This document shows positions 54,750-64,000 of a stretch of 64,000 nucleotides of DNA, one piece after another. How positions within the stretch are numbered: position 1 is the stretch's first letter; each line of letters starts with the position of its first letter. This DNA comes from Geminicoccaceae bacterium (GTDB lineage: Bacteria; Pseudomonadota; Alphaproteobacteria; Geminicoccales; Geminicoccaceae), in assembly GCA_028285265.1 (NCBI GenBank), contig JANQPX010000020.1, positions 62,001 to 126,000 of the forward strand, written 5' to 3'. Under the pieces are notes generated by a model. It was given only the letters and a program-made list of their open reading frames with translations. It made no database searches and was not told where the DNA came from. The position numbers and the translations under genes are program-made.

Positions 54750-54771
54750 AGCGTTTCACACGTCATGGACC

Positions 54772-54796
54772 GGGCGGTCTTTCGATAGGACCGCCC
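54772..54796 (+). terminator. Hairpin terminator/attenuator after the binding-protein gene
   Basis: GGGCGGTC and GACCGCCC pair perfectly over 8 bp around a 9-base loop, 22 bases after the stop. Only a partial T-rich stretch follows (GTCTTTATGG), so it may trim or stabilise the transcript so that the binding protein is made in excess. Confidence 0.65.
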
Positions 54797-54849
54797 AGTT
54801 CGACTGTCTTTATGGTGAGTTAACACGCCTATCGGGATAAAGGGTCGGT

Positions 54850-55983
54850 ATGGCGCTGATCAATTATCTAACTCGCATACATTTTGCTGATGGCATCCTC
54901 GAAGACGCACTTCGTGTCGAGGTCGAGGATCTGTCGATCAAGCGGCCACTCCTCGTTACCGACAAAGGGCTGTCCGTCTCCGGCCTGGTGGAACGCGCAC
55001 TTTCTGCTCTCCCCAGCGCCACGATTGCTACGCTCTTTGACGAAACACCATCCAATCCTACCGAATCGTCAGCCTTGCTCGGAGCTGATCTCTATCGAGG
55101 TGAACAATGCGATGGCCTGATTGGGTTCGGTGGCGGTTCATCACTTGATCTCGCGAAAGCAATCGGCATTCTGGTGTCCCACGGTGGGCCGCTTGCCGAT
55201 TTTGCAGCAATCGAAGGCGGTGTTGCACGTATTAAGGATATCGTCCCGCCGATGATCGCCATTCCTACCACAGCAGGAACGGGATCAGAGGTCGGTCGTG
55301 GTGCGGTCATCACCTTGAAAGACGGGCGAAAACTGGGGTTGCTCAGCCCATTTCTCGTCCCGAAGGTCGCCATCTGCGACCCTACGCTGACCCTGGGTTT
55401 ATCGGCACAACTCACTGCAGGAACGGGTATGGACGCGTTGACACACTGCATTGAGACCTACATAGCCACAGCCTATAACCCCCCAGCAGATGGCATTGCG
55501 TTGGACGGTCTGAGACGAGCAGCGGCGAACATCGAGCGAGCTGTCGAAAAAGGAGATGATTTGATCGCTCGGCGCGAAATGATGGCCGCCGCGATGAACG
55601 GGGCACTTGCCTTCCAAAAAGGCCTGGGTGGCGTCCATGCTATGAGTCACGGCCTGGGCGCGCAAACCTCCTATCAGCTTCATCACGGCACGTTGAACGC
55701 TGTGCTTCTACCTCACATGCTGGTGTTTAATGCGCCGGCTGTAAACCATCGCTATGCCGATCTCAAAGAAGCGATGGGGATGCCGCAAGCAGCAGATCTG
55801 CCCGCAGCAATCGCTGCGCTTAGCGAACGGATCGGTCTTCCAAGCAGCCTGAGCGCCATGGGTGTCGACGCTAGCGCCATTGAGCTTGCGGCCCCTCTTG
55901 CTGAGAAAGACCATACCAACGGCACCAATCCGCGACGTGCCACGGCATCGGACTATCGCCGCTTGATGACTGAAGCACTCTGA
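54850..55983 (+). CDS. Iron-containing alcohol dehydrogenase
   Basis: 377 residues of the group III Fe-ADH family. NAD-binding GFGGGSSLDLAKAIG, AIPTTAGTGSEVGRGAVIT, and metal ligands in GMDALTHCIETYIA and HAMSHGLGAQTSYQLHHGTLNA. Members include maleylacetate reductase, lactaldehyde reductase and hydroxybutyrate dehydrogenases. Located inside the Liv-type locus, so it probably acts on the imported compound or a breakdown product. A shared transcript with the binding-protein gene is likely. Confidence 0.9.
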   Translation: MALINYLTRIHFADGILEDALRVEVEDLSIKRPLLVTDKGLSVSGLVERALSALPSATIATLFDETPSNPTESSALLGADLYRGEQCDGLIGFGGGSSLDLAKAIGILVSHGGPLADFAAIEGGVARIKDIVPPMIAIPTTAGTGSEVGRGAVITLKDGRKLGLLSPFLVPKVAICDPTLTLGLSAQLTAGTGMDALTHCIETYIATAYNPPADGIALDGLRRAAANIERAVEKGDDLIARREMMAAAMNGALAFQKGLGGVHAMSHGLGAQTSYQLHHGTLNAVLLPHMLVFNAPAVNHRYADLKEAMGMPQAADLPAAIAALSERIGLPSSLSAMGVDASAIELAAPLAEKDHTNGTNPRRATASDYRRLMTEAL

Positions 55984-56117
55984 AAACGTCCTAGGGCCAT
56001 ACCCCAGAGTCTCATTCTGTTACATTTGGACTTGCCAAACCGCAGCCGGCTGTTTGATGCTGTCGCGTGGCGATATTGAACAGTAACGCATGAAAGAACG
56101 AATCAGGGAGCGACGTC

Positions 56118-56951
56118 ATGAGTAGCGCCGTCGCGGTCTACCATGGTCGGTTCGGTCGGGCGACCCTCTACAATCTGAACCATGACATGGCTACGCATGC
56201 GCACCGTGAGGGCCATCTGACCTTTTTCGTCCAGGGCCTACCATCAGCGATGACGGTAAAAGGTCGCCGTTTCGCGCTTGATGGTGGCTCCGCTGTCGCC
56301 GTGAATCCCTGGGAACCGCACGACTTTCGAGCAGGGGATCCAGACGCGGGTAGTCTGTTTTTGGTGCTTTACATTAAGCCAATCTGGTTTCTCGAGACTG
56401 CGCGTAATGCCCAAAGCGGACTCCGATTCGGACGCACTGAAATTGATATGTCAGACCAGATCCGGCGATCGGTCAACATGGTCACATCCTTGCTCCTTGA
56501 GGGCGAGGAGACCGATCTTTTTGACGGTTATCTCTATGAATTGACGCAGAAATGTTTTGACCAATCTTGGCAATGGACGCCAGATGTTACGATCAATCAA
56601 TCCTATGTTTTGCCGTTCACGGACTTCCGCGTCAGGAAGTCGATGCGCCTCATGTCAGAGCGACTTGGTGAGGACCTGGAGCTCGATGATGTCGCACGCG
56701 ATGCCGGTTTGTCGCGTCCACATTTCTACAAGCTCTTCCGAAAGCAAACCGGCCTTACACCAAACCTTTTTTTAAACACGCTCCGCATGGAGCGAGCGAT
56801 TGATAGTCTAACCGGCACCGAGAAGTCGGTAACCGATATCGGCTTCGATCTCGGCTTTTCCTCCCAAGCAAGCTTCACCCGCTTTTTCACATCAAATGTC
56901 GGCATCGCGCCGTCTGACTATCGCCGCGTGGCGCATCTGGCATTGCGCTAG
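56118..56951 (+). CDS. AraC-family transcriptional regulator
   Basis: 277 residues. N-terminal cupin sensor (HDMATHAHREGHLTFFVQG, VAVNPWEPHDF) and a C-terminal double helix-turn-helix (LELDDVARDAGLSRPHFYKLFRKQTGLTPNLFLNTLRMERAIDSL, VTDIGFDLGFSSQASFTRFFTSNVGIAPSDYR). GGGAG precedes the ATG. It sits between the Fe-ADH and the permease genes and likely activates the locus when its ligand is bound. Target sites not identified. Confidence 0.92.
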   Translation: MSSAVAVYHGRFGRATLYNLNHDMATHAHREGHLTFFVQGLPSAMTVKGRRFALDGGSAVAVNPWEPHDFRAGDPDAGSLFLVLYIKPIWFLETARNAQSGLRFGRTEIDMSDQIRRSVNMVTSLLLEGEETDLFDGYLYELTQKCFDQSWQWTPDVTINQSYVLPFTDFRVRKSMRLMSERLGEDLELDDVARDAGLSRPHFYKLFRKQTGLTPNLFLNTLRMERAIDSLTGTEKSVTDIGFDLGFSSQASFTRFFTSNVGIAPSDYRRVAHLALR

Positions 56952-57125
56952 GCATCGGTCGGTCGTTGATCGCCGATCGTCTCCCGCCTGATCTAGACGC
57001 CATTTGAAGAGCGATCGGCAAGCGATGAGACTGAGGGATATGAGGGCGATGCCATCCTCCGGGTAAGGTTTGTGCGAAGCTGGTCGCGGTCGCACAGCAG
57101 CTCGCAGGGAAGTGTACAGAGACGG

Positions 57126-58181
57126 ATGATCGATCAGACGCGATATGGCGTTGACGGCAGTGACGGACCGATCAAGCGTTTCGTCCACCATCGGCCGTTT
57201 TGGTCGCTCATCATTTTTCTAGCCGTCATTCTTCTTCTTTGGGCAATTTTCGCTGTTTGGCCAAAAGGGCTCGTCGAGGTCGTCGGCCGCAAAAAGATCT
57301 TCCTAAACGCGCTCTTTAACGGCATTACGCTTGGCGGTCTTTACTTCCTGGTCGCGAGCGGGTTCACGCTGATCTTTGGACTGATGAGAAATGTCAACCT
57401 TGCTCACGGCTCGCTCTATCTGCTCGGTGGCTACATCGGCTATGAGGTCGCAAATGCCACGGGATGGTGGTTCCTAAGCTTCATCGTTGCCTTCATCGTT
57501 ATCGGATTCATCGGAATCCTGCTGCAAATCCTGGTTTTTCGACGTATGGAAGGCCAGGACCTTCGCCAGACCCTGGTCACAATAGGCATTTCAATTGTTG
57601 TCGCCGACTTGATGCTTTGGATTTGGGGCGGGGACTTCTATCAGATCCTGCCTCCAGAGTGGCTGAACGGCCCGATGGTCCTACCGTTCATTACCGCGGT
57701 AAAGTCAAACGGTGATGCCGTTTACCTCAAATACCCGATTGTCCGCCTTATCATCCTCCTGGCTGCCATCATTATCGGCATCGCGATGTGGTTGACCTTA
57801 AACCGGACGCGGATCGGCATGCTGATCCGAGCGGGTGTAGACGATCGCGAAATGCTTTCGGCGACAGGTATGCCAATCCAGCTCGTCTTCGTTGGCGTCT
57901 TTGCCTTTGGTGCAGGGCTAGCGGGCATTGCTGGCGTCGTCGGCGGCACCTTCCAATCGCTTGCACCTGGTGAGGACATAAGATTTCTCCTTGCGTCGCT
58001 CGTGGTTGTGATTGTCGGCGGTATGGGCTCCATCCCAGGAGCAGCCTTGGGTGCACTTTTAATCGGTCTCGCTGAACAGTTTGGTTCGGTCTATGCGCCA
58101 ACATATGCGGTTGTGCTGACCTTCCTCATCATGGTCCTTGTGCTGGCATTTCGCCCGCAAGGCTTGCTTGGGAGGCGCTAG
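57126..58181 (+). CDS. Branched-chain amino-acid-type ABC permease (LivH-like)
   Basis: 351 residues. After a ~35-residue cytoplasmic head and an extra N-terminal span (FWSLIIFLAVILLLWAIFAVW) come the LivH motifs NALFNGITLGGLYFLVASGFTLIFGLMRNVNLAHGS and the coupling motif AGVDDREMLSATGMP, ending FRPQGLLGRR. Start at MIDQTRYG; a 5'-extended frame exists without better signal. Followed 3 bases later by LivM. Confidence 0.9.
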   Translation: MIDQTRYGVDGSDGPIKRFVHHRPFWSLIIFLAVILLLWAIFAVWPKGLVEVVGRKKIFLNALFNGITLGGLYFLVASGFTLIFGLMRNVNLAHGSLYLLGGYIGYEVANATGWWFLSFIVAFIVIGFIGILLQILVFRRMEGQDLRQTLVTIGISIVVADLMLWIWGGDFYQILPPEWLNGPMVLPFITAVKSNGDAVYLKYPIVRLIILLAAIIIGIAMWLTLNRTRIGMLIRAGVDDREMLSATGMPIQLVFVGVFAFGAGLAGIAGVVGGTFQSLAPGEDIRFLLASLVVVIVGGMGSIPGAALGALLIGLAEQFGSVYAPTYAVVLTFLIMVLVLAFRPQGLLGRR

Positions 58182-58184
58182 ACC

Positions 58185-59279
58185 TTGGCGATCGCACGCA
58201 ACCAGGTACAAGACGATAACGGAACAATGGTGGGAGCGTCATTCTGGTACGAAAGGATTCCAGTTACCTATTGGATTGTCGCCTTCATCCTGATCATCAT
58301 GCCGTTGATCGCTAGCAACTTCGTGCTGTTTCAGATCTTTGGCTGGGCTTTCATTCTCGGCATGATCGCGCTCAGTCTGATGTTCCTCGCTGGCTATGGC
58401 GGCATGGTCAGCCTTGCGCAAATGACGGTTGCGGGCTGCGCAGGCTATATGATTGCGATTTTTGGCGATAGCGGGATCGACGCGATCAGCCTGAATTGGC
58501 CATGGTGGATCACGATCCCTCTTGCGCTGATCATCGCGGTGATTTTCGGCACGTTGTGTGGAGCCCTCGCTGTGCGCACTGAAGGCATCTACACAATCAT
58601 GATTACCCTCGCGATCGCCGCTGCGTTTTTCTATTTCACTCGCCAAAACTACACGGTGTTCAATGGATTCGCCGGCTTCAACGGTGTCCTGCCACCAGAA
58701 CTGTTCGGGGTAAATTGGCGTGGTGCCACAGCCTTTTACTACCTGGCACTCTTTTGGGCAGCAGCCAGTTACTTCGCGGTGCTTTATGTGGCCCGTTCGC
58801 CCTTTGGCCTCGCGCTGCAAGGTATCCGCGATAATCCGAGACGTATGGCGGCACTCGGTTTTAATGTTACAGCCCATCGCATTGCTGCCTACAGCTTTGC
58901 GGCGCTCATTGCTGCGGTAGGCGGTATTCTGCTTGTCTGGAGCAACGCACAGATCTCGCCCGGCACAGCTGGGATAGGTCCGGTGATCGACATCCTGGTC
59001 ATCGCTGTCGTTGGTGGAATCGGCCGCCCGATTGGCCCCTTTGTCGGCGCGTTGCTCTACGTTCTCCTTAGGACGTTTGCCATCGATGTTCTTGTCAGCG
59101 TCGGGTTGCCTCCCGAACGCTTTCAACTTCTTATCGGTTTAGGGTTTCTCGTGATCGTTTTTTGGTCACCCGACGGCCTTCTTGGGCTCTGGGACCGATG
59201 GCGCGCTCGATCGCAACGCAATCGCGACGCACATATCAGACGGTCAGCAGGCCGTGATATTGCAGGAGACACCGATTGA
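58185..59279 (+). CDS. Branched-chain amino-acid-type ABC permease (LivM-like)
   Basis: 364 residues from a TTG with GGAGG 9 bases upstream. LivM motifs: FLAGYGGMVSLAQMTVAGCAGY, ALAVRTEGIYTIMITLAIAAAF, the coupling loop ALQGIRDNPRRMAALGFNV and GGIGRPIGPFVGALLY; ends WSPDGLLGLWDR. Partner of the LivH-like protein. Its TGA overlaps the LivG TTG (TTGA). Confidence 0.9.
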   Translation: MAIARNQVQDDNGTMVGASFWYERIPVTYWIVAFILIIMPLIASNFVLFQIFGWAFILGMIALSLMFLAGYGGMVSLAQMTVAGCAGYMIAIFGDSGIDAISLNWPWWITIPLALIIAVIFGTLCGALAVRTEGIYTIMITLAIAAAFFYFTRQNYTVFNGFAGFNGVLPPELFGVNWRGATAFYYLALFWAAASYFAVLYVARSPFGLALQGIRDNPRRMAALGFNVTAHRIAAYSFAALIAAVGGILLVWSNAQISPGTAGIGPVIDILVIAVVGGIGRPIGPFVGALLYVLLRTFAIDVLVSVGLPPERFQLLIGLGFLVIVFWSPDGLLGLWDRWRARSQRNRDAHIRRSAGRDIAGDTD

Positions 59280-60079
59280 GCACGGCAGCCACCAATGGCC
59301 CATCCGTCGCTGATCGTTTGTCGGCGGCAGGCACAGCAAATGCTCTTGAACTGCGAGGCGTCACGCGGATGTTTGGCGCCCTCGCTGCGCTTTCTGACAT
59401 AACGCTCAGTATTCGCCCGGGCGAACGCCGGGGCGTGCTTGGTTCCAATGGTGCTGGCAAAACGACGCTCTTTAACTGCATCACCGGCGACTTCCTTGCG
59501 ACGTCCGGCACGATCCGATTTTTCGGCGAGGATGTAACGGCATTTCCTGCCTATGAGCGCATCCGCCGCGGGCTTCGGCGCACCTATCAAATCTCTCTTC
59601 TCTTCGCTGGGCTTTCGGTACTCGACAATGTTTACCTCGCCTGCCGTGGTGTCTCACGAAATCGTTTTTCACTTCTTCGTCCACGTCGAAACGATGCGCT
59701 GATGAGCTCCGCCGAAGATCTTGTTGCCGCGGTCCATCTGAGTGACGTCAAGGACGACAAAGTCGCCACGCTTGCGCATGGGCAGCAACGGCAACTTGAG
59801 ATCGCCCTTGCTCTAGCTGGCGCACCTCGCTTTATCCTGTTCGACGAGCCAGCCGCCGGATTGTCTCCCACAGAGCGTAGCGAGTTGGTCGAAATTTTGA
59901 CGTCGCTTCCATCTCACATGGGCTACATCATTATTGAGCACGATATGGATGTTGCCCTTCGCGTCGTCGACTACGTATCGATGATGCACAACGGCCGCAT
60001 TTTCAAAGAAGGAACCCCTCAGGAAATCGAGAACGACCCCGAGGTCCAAGAGCTTTACCTCGGAGGCGCTCATGCCTAG
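59276..60079 (+). CDS. ABC transporter ATPase (LivG-like)
   Basis: 267 residues from a TTG overlapping the LivM stop, with AGGAG 8 bases upstream. Walker [10 protein letters not shown], a LivG-style signature [17 protein letters not shown], Walker [14 protein letters not shown] and switch [10 protein letters not shown]. One of two ATPases energising the importer. Confidence 0.92.
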   Translation: MSTAATNGPSVADRLSAAGTANALELRGVTRMFGALAALSDITLSIRPGERRGVLGSNGAGKTTLFNCITGDFLATSGTIRFFGEDVTAFPAYERIRRGLRRTYQISLLFAGLSVLDNVYLACRGVSRNRFSLLRPRRNDALMSSAEDLVAAVHLSDVKDDKVATLAHGQQRQLEIALALAGAPRFILFDEPAAGLSPTERSELVEILTSLPSHMGYIIIEHDMDVALRVVDYVSMMHNGRIFKEGTPQEIENDPEVQELYLGGAHA

Positions 60080-62285
60080 AGCCGGCGGCGCACAAGGCCG
60101 AACTGCGACGCTGGCCATTCGCGGTCTCAACGTCTATTACGGCGCGTCGCACGCTCTGCAAGGTGTTGACCTTACTCTGGAACAAGGCGTTCTGTCGGTC
60201 GTAGGCCGAAACGGCATGGGCAAAACTACGCTTTGTAAAACCATCATGGGTCTGGTTCCGGCCTCCAGTGGATCGATCACCTTCGGCGGCCAAAATCTCA
60301 TCGGGAAGACACCTGCAGAGATTGCACGTCTTGGTATCGGCTATGTGCCGCAAGGGCGACGTCTCTGGCCGTCACTCACCGTCGATGAGCATTTGCGCAT
60401 GGTTGCGACGGAGGGAACTTGGTCTGTCGATCGAATCTACGCGACCTTCCCGCGTCTTGCCGAGCGTCGCAGCAATGGTGGCGGTCAGCTATCCGGTGGC
60501 GAGCAGCAAATGCTGGCGATTGGCAGGGCGCTTTTGCAGAATCCAACGCTCCTGGTCATGGACGAACCGACTGAAGGCCTCGCCCCTGTAATCGTCGCAC
60601 AGGTTGAGGACATGCTCGTCCGGCTCGCTGACGAGGGCGATATCGAAGTCCTGGTCATCGAGCAAAACATCGGCGTTGCCACAGAGATCGCCGCACAGAC
60701 TGCCATTATGGTCAATGGCCGTATCAGTCGTGTGATGGAAAGCCGGGTGTTGGCCAACGATCGCGACCTTCAGCAGCGCCTCCTTGGAGTCGGTCGCCAT
60801 GCCCATGATGATACGCCGACTTCGGAAGCCAGCAGCTCTGCAGAGGATGCTCAAGACCAGGGCGTCGGTCGCCGTGGACCGAACAAGATCTACCTCTCCA
60901 ACCCAACTTTGCCGACCCGTTGGACACCGCCTGTACCAGTCGCAAAGATCGAGGCCGCCGCCAGAACATCGTCATCAAATGGCAGATCCACCACAGCGGG
61001 TACGAACCTAGCGCCGATCTCGACCACATCAAGAGCACTTGACGGCGCCGTCCTGGTTGCCGGAACCCTCGATACTAAGGGCGTCGAACTTCGGTTCATT
61101 CGTGATCTGCTGAAGGACGCCGGTGTCCGCACCCGGCTCGTCGATCTCTCCACGACAGGCACGCCATCGAGTGCCGAGATCCCCCCAATGCAAGTCGCAG
61201 CCCATCACAAGCATGGTGCCAATGCTGTGTTCACTGAGGATCGCGGCCGCTCAGTTGCAGCCATGACCGAGGCCTTCGAGGCATGGATGCGTCATCAAAG
61301 CGGGATAGCTGGCATCATCGGTGCAGGTGGATCCGGTGGAACGGCCATGGTGACTCCAGCGATGCGCGTGCTGCCGGTTGGCGTGCCAAAGGTGATGATT
61401 TCGACAGTAGCATCAGGTGACGTCAGGCAATATGTCGGCGCTGCCGACATCATGATGCTGCATTCGGTCGCCGACGTGCAGGGCTTGAATTCGATAACCA
61501 GAGAGGTCCTCACCAACGGCGCCAATGCCATTACAGGCATGGTTCGACGTCGTCGCTATCAGCAACAGGCGACAGAAGGGTCGGTCGATAACGGCGCGCC
61601 CGCGGTTGGCCTCACGATGTTCGGTGTTACCACGGCTTGTGTGCAGCAGGTCACAAGAGCGCTTCAACCTGACTACGATTGTCTCGTTTTCCATGCCACG
61701 GGCATCGGTGGGCAATCCATGGAAAAGCTGGTGGACAGCGGGCTGCTCACTGGCGTGCTCGACATCACCACAACCGAAGTCTGCGACATGATGATGGGGG
61801 GCGTATTTCCGGCGACAGAAGATCGCTTTGGCGCAATCATTCGAACGTCTATGCCGTATGTGGGCGCTTGCGGCGCCTTGGATATGGTGAACTTTGCCGC
61901 CCCAGATACCGTGCCGGAACACTACCGTGGCCGCACCTTGTATGAGCACAATCCGCAGATCACGCTGATGCGAACGACGCCTGACGAGAATAGAGAGATG
62001 GGTCGGTGGATTGGCGAACGATTGAACGCGATGGATGCACCGGTGCGCTTCTTCCTTCCCGAAGGTGGCGTCTCAGCACTCGATGCGCCAGGCCAAGCGT
62101 TTCACGACCCAGAAGCCGACAACGCGCTATTCACGGCACTTGAGGGAACCGTACGACAAACGTCCAACCGGCAACTCATCCGTCTTCCCGACAATATCAA
62201 TGACCCATCTTTTGCCGCCGCTCTTGTGGATGCATTCACGTCACTTCACGGCCACCTCCCGCAGCAACGAATGATGAGACACTGA
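60072..62285 (+). CDS. Fusion of a LivF-type ABC ATPase with a Tm-1/UPF0261 domain
   Basis: 737 residues; ATG overlaps the LivG stop by 8 bases. Residues ~1-240 are a complete LivF ATPase: Walker [13 protein letters not shown]-loop [12 protein letters not shown], signature [15 protein letters not shown], Walker [14 protein letters not shown], switch VLVIEQN. A Ser/Thr-rich linker (~240-325) leads to a Tm-1-like UPF0261 domain (~325-737: [69 protein letters not shown]). The tail is likely an enzyme acting on the imported compound. No frameshift or stop separates the parts. Confidence 0.92.
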   Translation: MPRAGGAQGRTATLAIRGLNVYYGASHALQGVDLTLEQGVLSVVGRNGMGKTTLCKTIMGLVPASSGSITFGGQNLIGKTPAEIARLGIGYVPQGRRLWPSLTVDEHLRMVATEGTWSVDRIYATFPRLAERRSNGGGQLSGGEQQMLAIGRALLQNPTLLVMDEPTEGLAPVIVAQVEDMLVRLADEGDIEVLVIEQNIGVATEIAAQTAIMVNGRISRVMESRVLANDRDLQQRLLGVGRHAHDDTPTSEASSSAEDAQDQGVGRRGPNKIYLSNPTLPTRWTPPVPVAKIEAAARTSSSNGRSTTAGTNLAPISTTSRALDGAVLVAGTLDTKGVELRFIRDLLKDAGVRTRLVDLSTTGTPSSAEIPPMQVAAHHKHGANAVFTEDRGRSVAAMTEAFEAWMRHQSGIAGIIGAGGSGGTAMVTPAMRVLPVGVPKVMISTVASGDVRQYVGAADIMMLHSVADVQGLNSITREVLTNGANAITGMVRRRRYQQQATEGSVDNGAPAVGLTMFGVTTACVQQVTRALQPDYDCLVFHATGIGGQSMEKLVDSGLLTGVLDITTTEVCDMMMGGVFPATEDRFGAIIRTSMPYVGACGALDMVNFAAPDTVPEHYRGRTLYEHNPQITLMRTTPDENREMGRWIGERLNAMDAPVRFFLPEGGVSALDAPGQAFHDPEADNALFTALEGTVRQTSNRQLIRLPDNINDPSFAAALVDAFTSLHGHLPQQRMMRH

Positions 62286-62288
62286 CCT

Positions 62289-63125
62289 ATGCCACGTTTC
62301 CAGCGCAGCCAGCTTCTTGAACAATATCGTGACATGATCGAACGCGGTGAACCAATCATCGGCGGTGGTGCCGGCACAGGTCTCTCCGCCAAATGCGAGG
62401 AGGCGGGCGGCATCGATCTGATCGTTATTTATAATTCAGGCCGTTACCGTATGGCCGGTCGCGGATCCCTTGCAGGACTCTTGGCTTACGGTAATGCCAA
62501 TGAGATCGTCCTCGACATGGCCAGGGAAGTCCTTCCAGTTGTGCAAAGGACCCCAGTTCTAGCAGGGGTCAACGGCACCGACCCGTTCATGATTCAAGAT
62601 CACTTCCTACAGCAACTTAAAGATATCGGATTCGCAGGCGTACAGAACTTCCCCACGGTTGGTCTCATTGATGGCACGTTTCGCGCCAATCTTGAGGAGA
62701 CTGGCATGGGATTTGGCCTCGAAGTCGATATGATCCGCGCTGCCCATGCGCTCGATATGCTAACCACCCCTTATGTCTTCTCTGAGGACGATGCCCGCGC
62801 AATGGCAGCTGCAGGCGCCGACATCATCGTACCGCATATGGGTCTGACCACCGGCGGCTCGATTGGCGCCGACACGGCGCTCAAGCTCGAAGACTGTCCA
62901 GCCCTGATCGATTCGTTCGCTGCCGCGGCGAAATCGGTGCGCCAGGATATCATCGTTCTTTGTCACGGCGGACCGATCAGCATGCCGGATGATGCGCGCT
63001 ACATCCTGGACAACACCGAGCACTGCAATGGCTTCTACGGCGCTTCCTCAATGGAACGCCTGCCAACCGAAGTTGCGCTCACCGAACAGACGAAAGCGTT
63101 CAAACGCATCGGCGAAGGCCGATAG
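62289..63125 (+). CDS. Phosphoenolpyruvate hydrolase-family TIM-barrel protein (Tm-1 C-terminal type)
   Basis: 278 residues, 3 bases after the fusion gene. Opening [35 protein letters not shown], then [44 protein letters not shown] and [12 protein letters not shown]. This is the PF09370 family, a TIM barrel often next to or fused with UPF0261; in tomato Tm-1 the two are one protein. Here they are encoded side by side, so they likely form one enzyme system. The reaction is unproven. Confidence 0.9.
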   Translation: MPRFQRSQLLEQYRDMIERGEPIIGGGAGTGLSAKCEEAGGIDLIVIYNSGRYRMAGRGSLAGLLAYGNANEIVLDMAREVLPVVQRTPVLAGVNGTDPFMIQDHFLQQLKDIGFAGVQNFPTVGLIDGTFRANLEETGMGFGLEVDMIRAAHALDMLTTPYVFSEDDARAMAAAGADIIVPHMGLTTGGSIGADTALKLEDCPALIDSFAAAAKSVRQDIIVLCHGGPISMPDDARYILDNTEHCNGFYGASSMERLPTEVALTEQTKAFKRIGEGR

Positions 63126-63166
63126 AATAGAGGCGGGTCCACCTTGGACCTCGGGAGGTATCAAAA

Positions 63167-64000
63167 ATGTCGGGCCAGTTGATCGGCAATCTCATTCTTT
63201 GGTTGATCGCGGCGGTCATCGTCATCGCGATCATCTACTGGGTCATGAACTGGCTTTATCGCCGGTCGACCAAGGAAGTGGCGTTTGTGCGGACCGGATT
63301 TCTCGGCGAGAAAGTTGTGATCGACGGTGGCGCATTTGTCTGGCCGATAATTCACGACATCACGCCGGTCAACATGAACACGTTGCAGCTTGAGGTGATC
63401 CGCGAGAAGGATGACGCTCTCATCACTAAGGATCGCATGCGAGTCGACGTCGAGGCCGAATTCTATGTGCGCGTTGCCCAAAACCGCGAGGCTGTTTCAA
63501 TCGCTGCTGCGACGCTGGGTCGACGCACGCTCGAGCAAGAACGACTTCATGCGTTGCTAGCGGGTAAGTTCGTTTCTGCCCTGCGCTCGACCGCTGCCGT
63601 GATGACTATTGAGGAGATACATGAACAACGAAGTGACTACGTCGAGCGTGTGAAGGCAGCAGCGCAAACCGGGCTCTCGCAGAACGGGCTCGAGCTCGAG
63701 TCCGTCGCTATTACCGACATCGATCAAACAGATCTCGAATACTTTAACCCTTCAAATCGCTTTGATGCTGAAGGTCTGACCAAACTCATTGAAGACATCG
63801 AGGGAAGACGAAAGCTTCGCAACGATATCGAGCAGGACTCGATGATTAAGATCCGCTCGAGAAATCTTGAAGCGGAAAAGCAAGCGCTCGCCATTGAACG
63901 AGAGAGCGAGACGGCACGTTTGGATCAGGAGCGTGAGGTAGAATTCCGACGGGCAGCGCAGCGCGCCGAACTCGCTCGTGAACGAGCAGAGCGGGAGACC
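63167..64000 (+). CDS. Flotillin/SPFH-domain membrane protein (partial, runs off the window)
   Basis: Open to the right edge (278 codons visible), so absent from the ORF track. ATG follows GGGAGG by 8 bases. N-terminal membrane helix (LILWLIAAVIVIAIIYWVM), then YRRSTKEVAFVRTGFLGEKVVIDGGAFVWPIIHDITPVNMNTL and the SPFH domain (EIHEQRSDYVERVKAAAQTGL, LESVAITDIDQTDLEYFNPSNRFDAEG), then the start of the charged coiled coil. Flotillin/YqiK-type scaffold of membrane microdomains. 41 bases after the preceding gene; probably a separate unit. Confidence 0.9.
   Translation, partial: MSGQLIGNLILWLIAAVIVIAIIYWVMNWLYRRSTKEVAFVRTGFLGEKVVIDGGAFVWPIIHDITPVNMNTLQLEVIREKDDALITKDRMRVDVEAEFYVRVAQNREAVSIAAATLGRRTLEQERLHALLAGKFVSALRSTAAVMTIEEIHEQRSDYVERVKAAAQTGLSQNGLELESVAITDIDQTDLEYFNPSNRFDAEGLTKLIEDIEGRRKLRNDIEQDSMIKIRSRNLEAEKQALAIERESETARLDQEREVEFRRAAQRAELARERAERET

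Noticed and set aside
58239-59126. 295-aa minus-strand ORF
   Set aside because: Antisense to livM-like gene with composition expected from complementing a hydrophobic protein.

Overview
The window reads as a chromosomal segment of an alphaproteobacterium with moderate G+C, probably Hyphomicrobiales or Rhodospirillales-like. The reasons are a choXWV choline transporter, a MarR-hmgA-fahA cluster carrying a DUF2783-type protein, a TctDE/TctCA module, an alphaproteobacterial-type ParE, and many GTG/TTG starts and ATGA/TTGA overlaps. That placement is inference. I see no rRNA, intact tRNA, CRISPR array, insertion sequence or prophage. Most of the window is solute uptake and small-molecule catabolism mixed with envelope genes.

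Layout. 0-5 kb: a membrane-anchored protein whose N-terminal domain looks like the proteolytic domain of Lon (possible Ser78/Lys126 dyad) followed by two lectin-like repeats; a polar amino-acid ABC operon without an ATPase gene; a small lipoprotein. 5-9.3 kb: an RND efflux pump and its adaptor, with a palindrome upstream. 9.8-14 kb: a hydratase/FAH-fold enzyme, an SDR, two tandem secreted beta-rich proteins and a PfkB sugar kinase. 14.4-23 kb: a TctE/TctD-like two-component system facing away from a tripartite tricarboxylate transporter (TctC, then fused TctA-TctB) that is followed by a PrpF-type isomerase and a D-2-hydroxyacid dehydrogenase. 23-31.5 kb: a lone receiver protein, a homocysteine-methyltransferase-fold enzyme, a Tat-exported aldo/keto reductase with a ferredoxin-like tail and its membrane neighbour, an acetolactate-synthase-like enzyme, a thioesterase, parE and a lipoprotein. 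31.8-34.9 kb: choXWV. 34.9-41 kb: a MarR regulator facing the homogentisate operon (hmgA, fahA, MBL-fold protein, FAD monooxygenase, DUF2783-like) across a perfect 13-bp inverted repeat. 41-47 kb: a TIM-barrel isomerase, a lipoprotein alpha/beta hydrolase and a three-gene envelope operon (GT4 glycosyltransferase, UPF0104-type membrane protein, secreted DUF6134-like protein). 47-50.6 kb: a 1201-residue membrane-anchored coiled coil ending in an OmpA peptidoglycan-binding domain. 50.7-63.1 kb: a PhyH-type dioxygenase, an FMN alpha-hydroxyacid oxidase and a full Liv-type uptake locus (binding protein, Fe-alcohol dehydrogenase, AraC regulator, LivH, LivM, LivG, a LivF fused to a Tm-1/UPF0261 domain, and a PEP-hydrolase-family TIM barrel). 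A flotillin-like gene runs off the right edge.

How genes work together. The Tct, Cho, Hmg and Liv regions each look like self-contained import-plus-catabolism modules with their own regulator or operator. The strongest candidates for something undescribed are the Lon-like/lectin protein at the left end, the LivF-Tm-1 fusion with its TIM-barrel partner, the homogentisate operon with unusual accessory enzymes, and the giant OmpA-ended coiled coil. Functions were assigned by reading motifs only; no database search was possible.
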